The position numbers and the translations under genes were made by a program. Under the pieces are notes generated by a model, which was not told the origin of the DNA, did no database searches, and saw only the letters and a list, made by a program, of their open reading frames with translations. Shown in pieces: positions 45,706 to 55,059 of a stretch of 64,000 nt of DNA; the stretch's first letter is position 1; every line of letters begins with the position of its first letter. This DNA is from Mycobacterium asiaticum (lineage in GTDB: Bacteria; Actinomycetota; Actinomycetes; Mycobacteriales; Mycobacteriaceae): contig NZ_LZLS01000156.1 of NCBI RefSeq assembly GCF_001673365.1, positions 1-64,000 on the forward strand, read 5' to 3'.

Positions 45706-47807
45706 TCCAGCCGCCCATCGCCAAACGAGTGGAGACGCGGCGGGAATTTCACGGCGACGTGTTCGTCGATCCCTACGAGTGGTTGCGGGACAAAGACAGC
45801 CCCGAGGTTCTCGGCTACCTCGAGGCCGAGAACGAGTATGCCGACCAGAGCACCGCGCACCTCGAGGCCCTGCGGCAGCAGATATTCGACGAAATCAAGT
45901 CGCGCACTAAAGAAACCGACCTGTCGGTGCCGACCCGCCGTGGCGACTGGTGGTATTACGCCCGCACCTTCGAAGGCAAGCAATACGGCGTGCACTGTCG
46001 GTGCCCAGTCACCCAACCCGACGACTGGCACCCGCCGCAATTCGACGAGCACACCGAAATACCCGGTGAGCAAGTCCTGCTCGACGAGAACATCGAAGCC
46101 GACGGCCACGACTTCTTCGCGTTAGGCGCGGCCAGTGTCAGCCTGGACGCCAATTTGTTGGCCTACTCCGTCGACGTCAAAGGCGACGAGCGTTACACGT
46201 TGCGGTTCAAGGATTTACGCACCGGCGAACTCTATCCCGACGAAATCACCGGCATCGGCGCCGGAGCGACGTGGGCAGCCGATAACCGCACCGTCTACTA
46301 CAGCACCGTGGACGAGGCCTGGCGCCCGGATACGGTGTGGCGCTACCGATTAGGCTCCGACGAACCATCCGAACAGGTCTATCACGAAGCCGATGAGCGG
46401 TTCTGGGTTGGCGTCGGTCGCACTCGCAGCAACGACTACGTGTTGATCGCGGCGGGATCCTCGATCACCTCCGAGGTCCGCTACGCCGACGCCGCCGATC
46501 CGGCCGCGGAATTCACCGTCGTACTGCCGCGCCGCGAAGGCGTGGAGTACTCGGTGGAGCACGCGCGGATCGGCAGCCGGCAACGGTTCCTGATCCTGCA
46601 CAACGACGGCGCGGTGAACTTCACCCTCGTCGAGGCCCCAGTCGACGATCCGACCCGACAGCGCACCCTCATCCCGCACCGGGACGACGTTCGCCTGGAC
46701 GGGGTGGATGCGTTTGCCGACCACCTGGTAGTCAGTTATCGCAGTGCGGCGCTGCCACGAATCCAATTGTGGCCGTTCGATTCTGACGGTTCCTACGGTG
46801 AGCCCGAGGAAATCTCATTCGACTCCGAGCTGATGTCGGCCGGGCTGGGTGCCAATCCGAACTGGCAGTCACCCAAGCTGCGGGTGGGCGCCGGCTCCTT
46901 CGTCACGCCGGTCCGGATCTATGACCTGGATCTGGTTACCGGTGAGCGCACGTTGCTCAAGGAACAGCCGGTGCTGGGCGGGTATCGTCGCGAGGACTAT
47001 GTGGAGCGGCGTGACTGGGCGCAGGCCACCGACGGCACCCGAATCCCGATCTCTATCGTGCACAAAGCCGGTATCGAATTCCCAGCTCCCACCCTGGTTT
47101 ACGGTTACGGTGCTTACGAGATCTGCGAAGATCCGCGGTTTTCCATAGCCCGGTTGTCCCTGCTGGACCGCGGCATGGTGTTCGCCATCGCACACGTGCG
47201 AGGCGGCGGTGAAATGGGCCGGCTGTGGTACGAGCACGGGAAGCTGCTGGAGAAGCGAAACACCTTCACCGACTTCATCGCCGTGGCAAGCCATCTCGTC
47301 GACAGCGAGGTTACCCGCCCCCAGCAACTGGTGGCTCTCGGCGGCAGTGCGGGTGGTCTGTTGATGGGGGCGGTGGCCAACCTGGCGCCGGATCTCTTCG
47401 CAGGGATCTTGGCCCAGGTGCCGTTCGTCGACCCGTTGACCACGATCCTGGACCCCTCGCTGCCGCTGACCGTCACCGAGTGGGACGAGTGGGGAAACCC
47501 GTTGAGCGACAGCGATGTCTACGCATACATGAAGTCCTATTCGCCGTACGAGAACGTCGAGGCCAAGCGGTATCCGGCCATCCTGGCGATGACGTCGCTG
47601 AACGACACCAGGGTCTATTACGTGGAGCCGGCTAAGTGGGTTGCGGCGTTGCGGCACAACAACGCTGACGGTAGTCCCGTGTTGTTGAAGACCCAGATGC
47701 ACGCCGGCCACGGGGGCATCAGCGGCCGCTATGAGCGGTGGAAGGAAACCGCATTCCAGTACGCCTGGTTACTGGCCACCGCAGACGGCGGGGATAGCAC
47801 GCAGTAG
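45702..47807 (+). CDS. ptrB: oligopeptidase B (prolyl oligopeptidase family), intact
   Basis: A 701-residue S9A serine peptidase. Residues 1-400 are the beta-propeller gate ([20 protein letters not shown] opens it) and the rest is the hydrolase with Ser549 in GGSAGG, Asp in NDTRV and His in MHAGHGG. It would cleave oligopeptides after basic residues in the cytosol. In M. tuberculosis H37Rv the gene is split into Rv0781 and Rv0782 (ptrBa/ptrBb); here a single frame is kept. It overlaps purC by 4 nt. Confidence 0.94.
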   Translation: MIQPPIAKRVETRREFHGDVFVDPYEWLRDKDSPEVLGYLEAENEYADQSTAHLEALRQQIFDEIKSRTKETDLSVPTRRGDWWYYARTFEGKQYGVHCRCPVTQPDDWHPPQFDEHTEIPGEQVLLDENIEADGHDFFALGAASVSLDANLLAYSVDVKGDERYTLRFKDLRTGELYPDEITGIGAGATWAADNRTVYYSTVDEAWRPDTVWRYRLGSDEPSEQVYHEADERFWVGVGRTRSNDYVLIAAGSSITSEVRYADAADPAAEFTVVLPRREGVEYSVEHARIGSRQRFLILHNDGAVNFTLVEAPVDDPTRQRTLIPHRDDVRLDGVDAFADHLVVSYRSAALPRIQLWPFDSDGSYGEPEEISFDSELMSAGLGANPNWQSPKLRVGAGSFVTPVRIYDLDLVTGERTLLKEQPVLGGYRREDYVERRDWAQATDGTRIPISIVHKAGIEFPAPTLVYGYGAYEICEDPRFSIARLSLLDRGMVFAIAHVRGGGEMGRLWYEHGKLLEKRNTFTDFIAVASHLVDSEVTRPQQLVALGGSAGGLLMGAVANLAPDLFAGILAQVPFVDPLTTILDPSLPLTVTEWDEWGNPLSDSDVYAYMKSYSPYENVEAKRYPAILAMTSLNDTRVYYVEPAKWVAALRHNNADGSPVLLKTQMHAGHGGISGRYERWKETAFQYAWLLATADGGDSTQ

Positions 47808-47819
47808 GTCAGCCCTCGG

Positions 47820-49421
47820 CTAACCGGCGGGCGGTTCCTTGGGCAGGAAAGCCGCAGGGATCAACGTCAGAGCCACCACCGCAGCGGCGATCGTCAAAAC
47901 CGTTGTATAGGAGTGCGAAAGGTCGTGCGACAAGCTCGCGGCGAAGTCGGGGCTCAGGGTCCGCTGGGGTATCGCTGCCGGATCCACCGGCGTCCCACGT
48001 TTAGCGGCGTCCTGCTTCAGGCGCGCGAGTTGATTTGCCGCGGAGATGGTTTCGCTGCGGTTGAACTGGCTGGTCAGCACCATCGACATCAGCGCGGTGC
48101 CGATCGAACCACCCACTTGCAGGTTGACGCTGATCAGCGTTGAACCGCGGGCAATCTCGTGCGGAGCCAACGCCTGCACCGCCGCACCGGACAGCGGCAT
48201 CATGGTGCACCCCATGCCCATGCCCAAGATCGCCAGCCCCACCAACGGCAACGGCAGGTACGCGGATTGCCGCGCCACAGCCACCGTGAAGATGCCCAGA
48301 CCCACGGTGATCAGCGAGATGCCCGCAAGGACGCATTTGCCGGGACCTTTTCTGTCCATGAACATCCCGGCCCACGGCATGGTCAGCATGGCGCCGATCC
48401 CTTGCGGGATCAGGTGCAACCCGGACTGCATCGGCGTCTGCTGCATGACCTGCTGCAGGTAGCTGGGCAGCAGCAGCATGGAGCCGAAGAATGCCGCCGC
48501 GAAGAGAAACGCCGTGACGTTCGCTTGGCTGACCGCTGGGATCTTGAACAGTCGCAGATCGATGAGCGGATGATCGGCGCGCACCAACGCGTGCCCGACG
48601 AAGGCGATGATCAGGGCCAAGCCGACCGTGACGGGAATCAGCACGTGGCGATCGGCGACGGTGCCGCGGGCGGGGATGGACGACACCCCGAACAGAAAGG
48701 TCGCCAGGCCGGGGGATAACAGGAGTACCCCGATGCGGTCGAAGGTCTCCGATGGTGTCGGTTCGTCCCGCGGGAACAAGTAGAAACCGAGGATGAACGC
48801 GCACAAGCCGATTGGCAGGTTGATCAGAAAGATCCAAGGCCAGCTGTAGGTGCCCATCAGCCAGCCACCCAGGATCGGCCCGCCAATCGGGCCCAGCAGC
48901 ATCGGAATTCCCAGCACCGACATCATGCGGCCGAGGCGCTTCGGACCCGCCACGTGCGTCAAGATCATGAATCCCAACGGCATCAGCATGCCGCCGCACA
49001 TCCCCTGAATCACCCGAGACACGTTGAGCAGCAAAATGCTTGGCGCTATGGCACACAGCAACGATCCCGCCATGAACGCCAGCACCGACCCCATCCACAG
49101 TCGTTTGGTGCCGAATCGGTCGGCCGCCCAACCGGCGATCGGGATCACGGTGGCCAGTGCAAGCGTGTAACCGGTCATCGTCCAGCCGACGACCGTTTGG
49201 GTGGACTCGAACTCCAGGATGAAGGTGCGCTGCGCGACGCTGACCACTGTGGCGTCCACCGACATCATCACCGAGGCCAGAATGCACACCCCGGCGATCC
49301 GCAGCGTCGCGAAATCGAGCTTGTCCGGGTACTCGTGCGCGACCGACTCTCCCGAGGCGGTGGAGGGCAGCGCAGCGTCGGCCGGCGCGGAAGAAGCCTT
49401 GTCCATGGCGTTGCTGAGCAT
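47820..49421 (-). CDS. emrB: MFS multidrug efflux transporter EmrB-like (DHA2 family)
   Basis: A 533-residue transporter with about 14 hydrophobic helices (Rv0783c-like). The GWTMTGYTLALATVIPIAGWAADRFG loop (split over TM2 and the A motif), motif C-type GPIGGPILGGWL in TM5 and the 14-TM length place it in the drug:H+ antiporter-2 family. It should export lipophilic drugs or other amphiphiles. It is convergent with ptrB (12-nt gap) and divergent from the DUF2334 gene. No regulator gene is adjacent. ATG 49421 or the Met five codons later could be the start. Confidence 0.9.
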   Translation of the reverse strand: MLSNAMDKASSAPADAALPSTASGESVAHEYPDKLDFATLRIAGVCILASVMMSVDATVVSVAQRTFILEFESTQTVVGWTMTGYTLALATVIPIAGWAADRFGTKRLWMGSVLAFMAGSLLCAIAPSILLLNVSRVIQGMCGGMLMPLGFMILTHVAGPKRLGRMMSVLGIPMLLGPIGGPILGGWLMGTYSWPWIFLINLPIGLCAFILGFYLFPRDEPTPSETFDRIGVLLLSPGLATFLFGVSSIPARGTVADRHVLIPVTVGLALIIAFVGHALVRADHPLIDLRLFKIPAVSQANVTAFLFAAAFFGSMLLLPSYLQQVMQQTPMQSGLHLIPQGIGAMLTMPWAGMFMDRKGPGKCVLAGISLITVGLGIFTVAVARQSAYLPLPLVGLAILGMGMGCTMMPLSGAAVQALAPHEIARGSTLISVNLQVGGSIGTALMSMVLTSQFNRSETISAANQLARLKQDAAKRGTPVDPAAIPQRTLSPDFAASLSHDLSHSYTTVLTIAAAVVALTLIPAAFLPKEPPAG

Positions 49422-49546
49422 ATCTAACCGATCGCCGGTAACGACCCTCGGGGATGACCGTCAGACCTGATCAGGACGGCCGAATGGCCGTCTCCCGGCC
49501 TCGTGTCCTTCACCGTTTGGACACTTCGCGTCGGCAAACTACAAAC

Positions 49547-50251
49547 GTGTCTGGAAAATTAATCGTCTCGATCTCGGGGATCGGCGAACACACTCTGGGC
49601 GACGTCGCCGAATTTTGCGCACAGATGGACGCCCGCTCGGTGCCGGTATCGCTACTCGTGGCGCCGCGCCTGGGCAATCACTACCGACTCGACCACGACC
49701 CGCGCACGGTGCAGTGGCTCACCGATCGCCGTGTCGGGGGAGATGCGCTGGTACTGCACGGCTATGACGAAGCGGCCACCAAGAAGCGACGCGGCGAATT
49801 CGCGACATTGCACGCACATGAGGCCAACCTGCGAATCAAAGCTGCTGACCGGGTGCTTGAGCATCTCGGCCTGCGTACCCGGCTGTTCGCGGCTCCGGGC
49901 TGGCTCGTTTCACCCGGCGTGGTCAAGGCGTTGCCGATCAACGGCTTTCGGTTGGTCGCCGACGCCTACGGGGTGACCGACCTGGTCCGTAACCACACGG
50001 TGCGGGCTCGCGTGCTGGGCATCGGTGAGGGATATCTGGCCGAACCGTGGTGGTGCCGGATGGTGGTGATGTCCGCTGACCGGATCGCCCGGCGCGGCGG
50101 GGTGGTGCGGGTCGCGGTAGCCGCGCGTCACCTGCGCAAGTCCGGGCCCCGGCAGGCCATGCTGGATGCCGTCGACCTCGCTCTACTGCAGGAATGCACA
50201 CCGGCCGTGTACCGCTGGCGCTCTGACAAGGCGGTTCTGGACGCCGCCTGA
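49547..50251 (+). CDS. DUF2334 polysaccharide-deacetylase-like protein (Rv0784-like)
   Basis: A 234-residue protein. LIVSISGIGEHTLGDVAEFC is the first strand and helix, VSLLVAPRLGNHYRL and ALVLHGYDEA carry the His/Asp set of DUF2334 proteins, and RLFAAPGWLVSPGV matches the NodB-type barrel. It may deacetylate a cell-envelope glycan but this is untested. GTG 49547 is chosen because conserved sequence begins there; the longer frame from 49454 has poor codon character and no SD. Confidence 0.75.
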   Translation: MSGKLIVSISGIGEHTLGDVAEFCAQMDARSVPVSLLVAPRLGNHYRLDHDPRTVQWLTDRRVGGDALVLHGYDEAATKKRRGEFATLHAHEANLRIKAADRVLEHLGLRTRLFAAPGWLVSPGVVKALPINGFRLVADAYGVTDLVRNHTVRARVLGIGEGYLAEPWWCRMVVMSADRIARRGGVVRVAVAARHLRKSGPRQAMLDAVDLALLQECTPAVYRWRSDKAVLDAA

Positions 50252-50296
50252 CGCTCCACGTCTGGCACCTGATGTGTGGCACTAACCTGTAGCGAC

Positions 50297-51961
50297 ATGA
50301 GCGGTGAAGCGGACGATTTCACGGCTGACGCGATCATCGTCGGGGCCGGCCTCGCGGGGTTGGTGGCAGCCTGCGAATTGGTAGACCGTGGGCTGCGGGT
50401 CCTGATCGTGGATCAGGAGAACAGCGCCAATGTCGGAGGGCAGGCTTACTGGTCGTTCGGCGGCCTCTTCTTCGTCGACAGCCCCGAGCAACGCCGCCTG
50501 GGCATCCGCGACAGCCACGAACTCGCGCTGCAGGACTGGCTGGGGACCGCGGCGTTCGACCGCCCCGAGGACTATTGGCCGGAGCAGTGGGCGCACGCCT
50601 ACGTCGATTTCGCCGCGGGGGAGAAGCGTAGTTGGCTGCGCGCCCGCGGACTCAAAATCTTCCCGATGGTGGGCTGGGCCGAGCGCGGCGGTTACGACGC
50701 TCAGGGACACGGTAATTCGGTGCCGCGGTTCCACATCAGCTGGGGGACCGGGCCGGCGCTGGTGGAAATCTTTGCGCGCCAATTACGCAACCGGCCGAAC
50801 GTGCGGTTCGTGCATCGTCATCAGGTCGACCGGTTGATCGTCGAGGGCGACGCGGTGACCGGCGTTCGGGGCACCGTGCTGGAGCCCTCCGATGCGCCGC
50901 GCGGTGTCGCATCGTCCCGAAAAGCAGTGGGAAAGTTTGAGTTCCGTGCCTCGGCGGTCATCGTGACCAGTGGCGGCATCGGTGGCAACCATGATCTGGT
51001 GCGCAAGAACTGGCCACGGAGCATGGGCCGCGCGCCGAAGCAGTTGCTCAGCGGGGTACCGGCACACGTCGACGGCAGAATGATTGGCATCGCGCAAAAA
51101 GCCGGTGCGCGGGTGATCAATCCCGACCGAATGTGGCACTACACCGAGGGCATTACCAACTACGACCCGATCTGGCCGCACCATGGCATCCGGATCATCC
51201 CGGGCCCGTCGTCGCTGTGGCTGGACGGAGCCGGCAACCGGTTGCCGGTGCCGCTCTACCCCGGCTTCGACACGTTGGGCACGTTGGAGTACATCGCCCA
51301 GTCAGGTTACGACTACACCTGGTTTGTGTTGAACGCCAAGATTATTGAGAAGGAGTTCGCGCTTTCGGGTCAGGAGCAGAATCCCGACCTGACCGGGCAG
51401 AGTCTGCGCAAATTGGTGCGGGCCAGGGCGCGGTCTGGGCCACCGGCACCAGTGCAGGCCTTCATCGACCAAGGCGTGGACTTCGTTACCGCCGACTCGT
51501 TGCCCGAGTTGGTCGACGCCATGAACGAACTTCCGCACGTGACACCGCTCGACTACGAGACAGTGGAGGCCGCGGTCACGGCCCGCGACCGGGAGGTGGC
51601 CAACAAGTTCACCAAGGATGGCCAGATCACCGCGATCCGCGCGGCGCGAGGCTATCTGGGCGACCGGCTGGGACGAGTGGTGGCTCCGCACCGGTTGATC
51701 GATCCGAAGGCCGGTCCGCTGATCGGTGTCAAGTTGCACATCCTCACCCGAAAGACATTGGGCGGCATCGAGACTGATCTGGATTCGCGGGTGCTTAGGT
51801 CCGACGGCACCCCGGTCACCGGACTCTATGCGGCCGGTGAAGTCGCGGGCTTCGGCGGCGGCGGGGTGCACGGTTATCGGGCCCTGGAGGGCACTTTCCT
51901 GGGCGGCTGCATCTTCTCTGGCCGCGCCGCCGGCCGCGGCGCCGCGGCCGACCTGTCCTAG
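50297..51961 (+). CDS. FAD-binding dehydrogenase, 3-ketosteroid dehydrogenase/fumarate reductase-like (Rv0785-like)
   Basis: A 554-residue flavoprotein. The N-terminal AIIVGAGLAGLVAACELVDRG motif binds FAD, GGQAYWSFGGLFFVD follows, and the C-terminal LYAAGEVAGFGGGGVHGY closes the FAD site. The fold is that of fumarate reductase and 3-ketosteroid delta-1-dehydrogenase, so the substrate is probably a steroid-like ketone or an enoate. The ATG at 50297 is preceded by TAACCT 8 nt upstream and no SD, consistent with a leaderless message. It lies 45 nt after the DUF2334 gene. Confidence 0.88.
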   Translation: MSGEADDFTADAIIVGAGLAGLVAACELVDRGLRVLIVDQENSANVGGQAYWSFGGLFFVDSPEQRRLGIRDSHELALQDWLGTAAFDRPEDYWPEQWAHAYVDFAAGEKRSWLRARGLKIFPMVGWAERGGYDAQGHGNSVPRFHISWGTGPALVEIFARQLRNRPNVRFVHRHQVDRLIVEGDAVTGVRGTVLEPSDAPRGVASSRKAVGKFEFRASAVIVTSGGIGGNHDLVRKNWPRSMGRAPKQLLSGVPAHVDGRMIGIAQKAGARVINPDRMWHYTEGITNYDPIWPHHGIRIIPGPSSLWLDGAGNRLPVPLYPGFDTLGTLEYIAQSGYDYTWFVLNAKIIEKEFALSGQEQNPDLTGQSLRKLVRARARSGPPAPVQAFIDQGVDFVTADSLPELVDAMNELPHVTPLDYETVEAAVTARDREVANKFTKDGQITAIRAARGYLGDRLGRVVAPHRLIDPKAGPLIGVKLHILTRKTLGGIETDLDSRVLRSDGTPVTGLYAAGEVAGFGGGGVHGYRALEGTFLGGCIFSGRAAGRGAAADLS

Positions 51962-51979
51962 CTCGCGGGAGACCGGGAG

Positions 51980-52618
51980 CTAGAAGGTGACCGCGCTTTC
52001 CTCGGGTAGCACCTGGAAGTCGGTGCTGGTCATCTCAGTGAGGCGACCGTAGTAAATACCGCGCGCGTCGGGAGCGACGATCCCCTGGTGGATCGGCACT
52101 GCCCGGGTAGGTGCCACCGCGCGCAGATAGTCGACCGCCTCCGAGATCTTCATCCACGGCGCTGCGGCAGGCGTGGCCAATACGTCCACCGGTTCGTCGG
52201 GAACGAACAACGCGTCGCCGGGATGCATCAGCCTGGCGCGGTGTTCGCCGTCGTCGACCAGAAACGAAATGTTCTCTATCACAGGGATTTCCGGGTGTAT
52301 GACGGCGTGCACCCCGCCGAGGGCCCTGATGGTCAGCGACCCGACCGCAAGTTCGTCGCCGACGTGCACCTCCGTAGCCGGCGCGCTGAGCTGGGCGGTG
52401 GTCTGCGGGTCGGCATAGAGCGTGGCGTCCGGGTTGCCGTCGAGCAGGGCGGGCAACCGCGAGACGTCGACGTGGTCGGGGTGCTGGTGGGTGATCAGGA
52501 TCGCGGACAGGCCGGTGATCCCCTCGAAGCCGTGGGCGAAGCTCCCGGGATCGAACAGGATTTTGGTTGGACCGAACTCGGCGAGTAGGCAGGAATGCCC
52601 GAAATGCGTCAGTTCCAT
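51980..52618 (-). CDS. UlaG-like metallo-beta-lactamase-fold hydrolase (Rv0786c-like)
   Basis: A 212-residue metallo-hydrolase. HFGHSCLLAEFGPTKILFDPG is the UlaG-type start and THQHPDHVDV is the HxHxDH metal motif; a further His/Asp set occurs in MHPGDALF and VPIHQGI. Such proteins hydrolyse lactones or phosphodiesters; the substrate is unknown here. The ATG at 52618 is the first Met of the conserved fold; the very long upstream frame is antisense to the next gene. It is convergent with the flavoprotein and divergent, with only 18 nt, from a secreted-protein gene. Confidence 0.87.
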   Translation of the reverse strand: MELTHFGHSCLLAEFGPTKILFDPGSFAHGFEGITGLSAILITHQHPDHVDVSRLPALLDGNPDATLYADPQTTAQLSAPATEVHVGDELAVGSLTIRALGGVHAVIHPEIPVIENISFLVDDGEHRARLMHPGDALFVPDEPVDVLATPAAAPWMKISEAVDYLRAVAPTRAVPIHQGIVAPDARGIYYGRLTEMTSTDFQVLPEESAVTF

Positions 52619-52636
52619 GTCTACGATTGTGCCTCG

Positions 52637-53323
52637 ATGGGGGCCGTGCAGCTGCGGATGTTTCTGGCGACGATGATGGTCGCCGGCAGCTTGGTGATCG
52701 CGCTGGTCGTGGTCGTGCCTACCTCCGCATCCGCCGAGCCGGAGACCTGCCCGCCGGTATGCGACCAGATCCCGAATACCGCCTGGATCGCGCCGGGGGC
52801 GGTGCCGCTGCACTCGGTGTACAGGTGGCCCGCGCTGGCCGCCGTCGCGACCCCGGTCACTGGCACTACGCCACAGTTCCGGTTCGAGCAGGTATGCAAC
52901 GCCCTCCCGCAGGACAGCCGCAGGGCCGCGGTGTCGGCCCGCGCAACGGTGGCGCACCCGGACGGTCAGTGGCAGCTGCAGGCTCAGATCCTGCATTGGC
53001 GTGGCGATACCGCGCGTGGTGGTGCGGCCGCGGCAGCGGTGTTCGGCACCGCCGTCGACGCGCTGCGCGGCTGTCAGTTGGGGGCGCCGGCACAGGCGCC
53101 GTCGGTAACCGACGACGAACCGACCCGAATGGCCGCGGTGATCAGCGGACCGGTGATCGTGCACACCTACCTGGTTGCGCACGTGGCCAGCAGCACGATC
53201 AGCGAACTAACCCTGTGGGCGGTAGGTACCGCAGAAGTCACCTGGCCGGTGATCTCGGATGCGGCCGTACTGGACGCCATCACCGCCCCGCTTTGCGAGG
53301 CGTACCTCGCCTCATGCCCATGA
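52637..53323 (+). CDS. secreted hypothetical protein
   Basis: A 228-residue exported protein in the position of Rv0787. A hydrophobic signal (MFLATMMVAGSLVIALVVVV) ends at an Ala-Ser-Ala/Glu cleavage site near residue 35. The mature protein has six Cys, including CPPVC and a terminal CEAYLASC pair, so it is probably disulfide-stabilised outside the cell. ATG 52637 is a compromise; Met residues farther in (52658) are also possible. Function unknown. Confidence 0.7.
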   Translation: MGAVQLRMFLATMMVAGSLVIALVVVVPTSASAEPETCPPVCDQIPNTAWIAPGAVPLHSVYRWPALAAVATPVTGTTPQFRFEQVCNALPQDSRRAAVSARATVAHPDGQWQLQAQILHWRGDTARGGAAAAAVFGTAVDALRGCQLGAPAQAPSVTDDEPTRMAAVISGPVIVHTYLVAHVASSTISELTLWAVGTAEVTWPVISDAAVLDAITAPLCEAYLASCP

Positions 53324-53350
53324 ATTGCCCGAAAAGGATTGGGACACAAT

Positions 53351-54112
53351 ATGTTAATGGTCAAAGTTGACGTTCTGTACAGCGCGGCCACCCACCCGTG
53401 GCCGACGCTGCGAGAAAACGTGTTGCGAGCCGAAGCCGAAGGGTTCGGAACGGCGTGGATCTTCGACCACCTCTCCGGGACGACGCTGTCGGGCACCCGG
53501 ATGTTGGAATGCTTCACCCTGGCGGGCGCACTGGCGGGCGTCACATCCTCGATCGGCATCGGCACTCTGGTGGTGAACGCTGCCAATCGGCCCGCCGGGG
53601 TAACGGTGGCCGCGGCCGCCTCGGTGCAAGAAATCAGCGACGGACGATTCGTCTTCGGTCTCGGCGCCGGTGCCGCCCCCGGCAGCGATTGGTCGCGGGA
53701 ACACGAACTGGTCGGCATTGCACTAAGCGAGTCGATGCGAGTACGACACCAGCGCTTGATCGACGTCCTCGATTTGTGCGATGCCCAGTGGGATCCAGAT
53801 CGCGACGCAAAATGGACGGGTTTTCCGCTGCCTGTGCCCCGTCCGCCGGTGCTGCTCGGGGTCAACAGCGTCGCGTTGGCTACCATCGCCGGCCAACGTT
53901 GCGACGCCCTTAATGTGCGGCTCGAACATCCCCGCATCGCCGAGTTGTTCGCGGCGGCCCGCGCCGCCCGCGCGCAGTCCGCGCGGGCGGGAAGTCCGCT
54001 GGTCCTCAACGCCTGGACCGCCATGACCGACGCCTCGTTGGATCCGGGCGGGTGGGCCCAGCAGCGCATCGGCGAGTTGGACGGCGACGGGCTGATCCTG
54101 GTCGCCCGGTAG
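53351..54112 (+). CDS. LLM-class (F420-type) flavin oxidoreductase-like protein
   Basis: A 253-residue luciferase-like TIM-barrel protein. The opening KVDVLYSAATHPWPT strand, AEGFGTAWIFDHLSG (replacing the usual DH), RFVFGLGAGAAPGSDW and a late helical region follow F420-dependent reductases and dehydrogenases. It is about 80 residues shorter than typical members, having lost part of the insertion and C-terminal helices, so cofactor binding may differ. AAGGA precedes two candidate ATGs (53351, 53357). It lies 36 nt before purS. Confidence 0.75.
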   Translation: MLMVKVDVLYSAATHPWPTLRENVLRAEAEGFGTAWIFDHLSGTTLSGTRMLECFTLAGALAGVTSSIGIGTLVVNAANRPAGVTVAAAASVQEISDGRFVFGLGAGAAPGSDWSREHELVGIALSESMRVRHQRLIDVLDLCDAQWDPDRDAKWTGFPLPVPRPPVLLGVNSVALATIAGQRCDALNVRLEHPRIAELFAAARAARAQSARAGSPLVLNAWTAMTDASLDPGGWAQQRIGELDGDGLILVAR

Positions 54113-54148
54113 AGTTGGCGCGGACGCGCAGATCTGAGGAGGAACGCG

Positions 54149-54388
54149 GTGGCCCGGGTGGTCGTGCATGTGATGCCCAAAGCGGAGATTCTTGACCCGC
54201 AGGGTCAGGCGATTGTGGGCGCTCTGGGGCGGCTGGGTCATCCCGGAATCTCAGATGTCCGTCAGGGCAAGAGGTTTGAGCTGGAAGTGGACGAGACGGT
54301 CGACGACAGCCAGCTCGCCGAGATTGCGGAGTCACTGCTGGCGAATACCGTGATCGAGGACTGGACGATCAGCCGGGACCCGCAGTGA
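54149..54388 (+). CDS. purS: phosphoribosylformylglycinamidine synthase subunit PurS
   Basis: A 79-residue PurS (Rv0787A-like), the small structural subunit that joins PurQ and PurL into the FGAM synthase complex. The [19 protein letters not shown] start and [15 protein letters not shown] core are diagnostic. GTG start has a strong GAGGAGGAA SD. It overlaps purQ by 4 nt (GTGA), matching the need for equal amounts. Confidence 0.95.
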   Translation: MARVVVHVMPKAEILDPQGQAIVGALGRLGHPGISDVRQGKRFELEVDETVDDSQLAEIAESLLANTVIEDWTISRDPQ

Positions 54389-55059
54389 CGGCACGGATCG
54401 GCGTCATCACCTTTCCAGGGACCCTTGACGACGTCGATGCCGTGCGCGCAGCACGACTGGTGGGCGCCGAGGCGGTCAACCTGTGGCACGCCGACGCCGA
54501 CCTCAAGGGTGTCGACGCGGTGGTGGTGCCGGGTGGGTTCTCCTACGGTGACTATCTGCGCGCCGGCGCGATCGCCAGGTTCGCCCCAGTGATGGGGGAG
54601 GTGGTGGCCGCAGCCAACCGGGGCATGCCGGTGTTGGGAATCTGCAACGGTTTTCAGGTGCTCTGCGAGGCGGGCCTACTGCCGGGCGCGCTGACCCGCA
54701 ATGCCGGTCTGCATTTCATCTGTCGCGATGTATGGCTGCAGGTTTCGTCGAATTCGACCGCGTGGACGTCGCGTTTCGAGTCCGACGCCGACCTGTTGAT
54801 ACCGCTGAAATCCGGTGAGGGCCGCTACGTCGCCCCCAAGCAGGTGATCGAGGAACTCGAAGGCGACGGACGCGTGGTGTTCCGCTACCGCGACAACCTG
54901 AATGGCTCGCTGCACGACATCGCTGGAATCAGCTCGGCAAATGGCCGTGTCGTGGGCCTGATGCCGCACCCTGAGCACGCCATCGAAGCACTCACCGGTC
55001 CCTCCGACGACGGACTCGGACTGTTCTATTCGGCGCTGGACGCGGTGCTGGCTGTTTGA
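54385..55059 (+). CDS. purQ: phosphoribosylformylglycinamidine synthase subunit PurQ
   Basis: A 224-residue class I glutamine amidotransferase. The nucleophile Cys87 lies in VLGICNGFQ; the His and Glu of the triad are in GLMPHPEHA near residue 196. It releases ammonia from glutamine for PurL. It overlaps purS by 4 nt and its TGA abuts the convergent acyltransferase stop (TGATCA). purL is not in the window at this side. Confidence 0.96.
   Translation: MTARIGVITFPGTLDDVDAVRAARLVGAEAVNLWHADADLKGVDAVVVPGGFSYGDYLRAGAIARFAPVMGEVVAAANRGMPVLGICNGFQVLCEAGLLPGALTRNAGLHFICRDVWLQVSSNSTAWTSRFESDADLLIPLKSGEGRYVAPKQVIEELEGDGRVVFRYRDNLNGSLHDIAGISSANGRVVGLMPHPEHAIEALTGPSDDGLGLFYSALDAVLAV

Noticed and set aside
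52619..53182. Extension of the metallo-hydrolase frame to 400 residues
   Set aside because: It is antisense to the secreted-protein gene; the UlaG-like fold begins at the Met at 52618.
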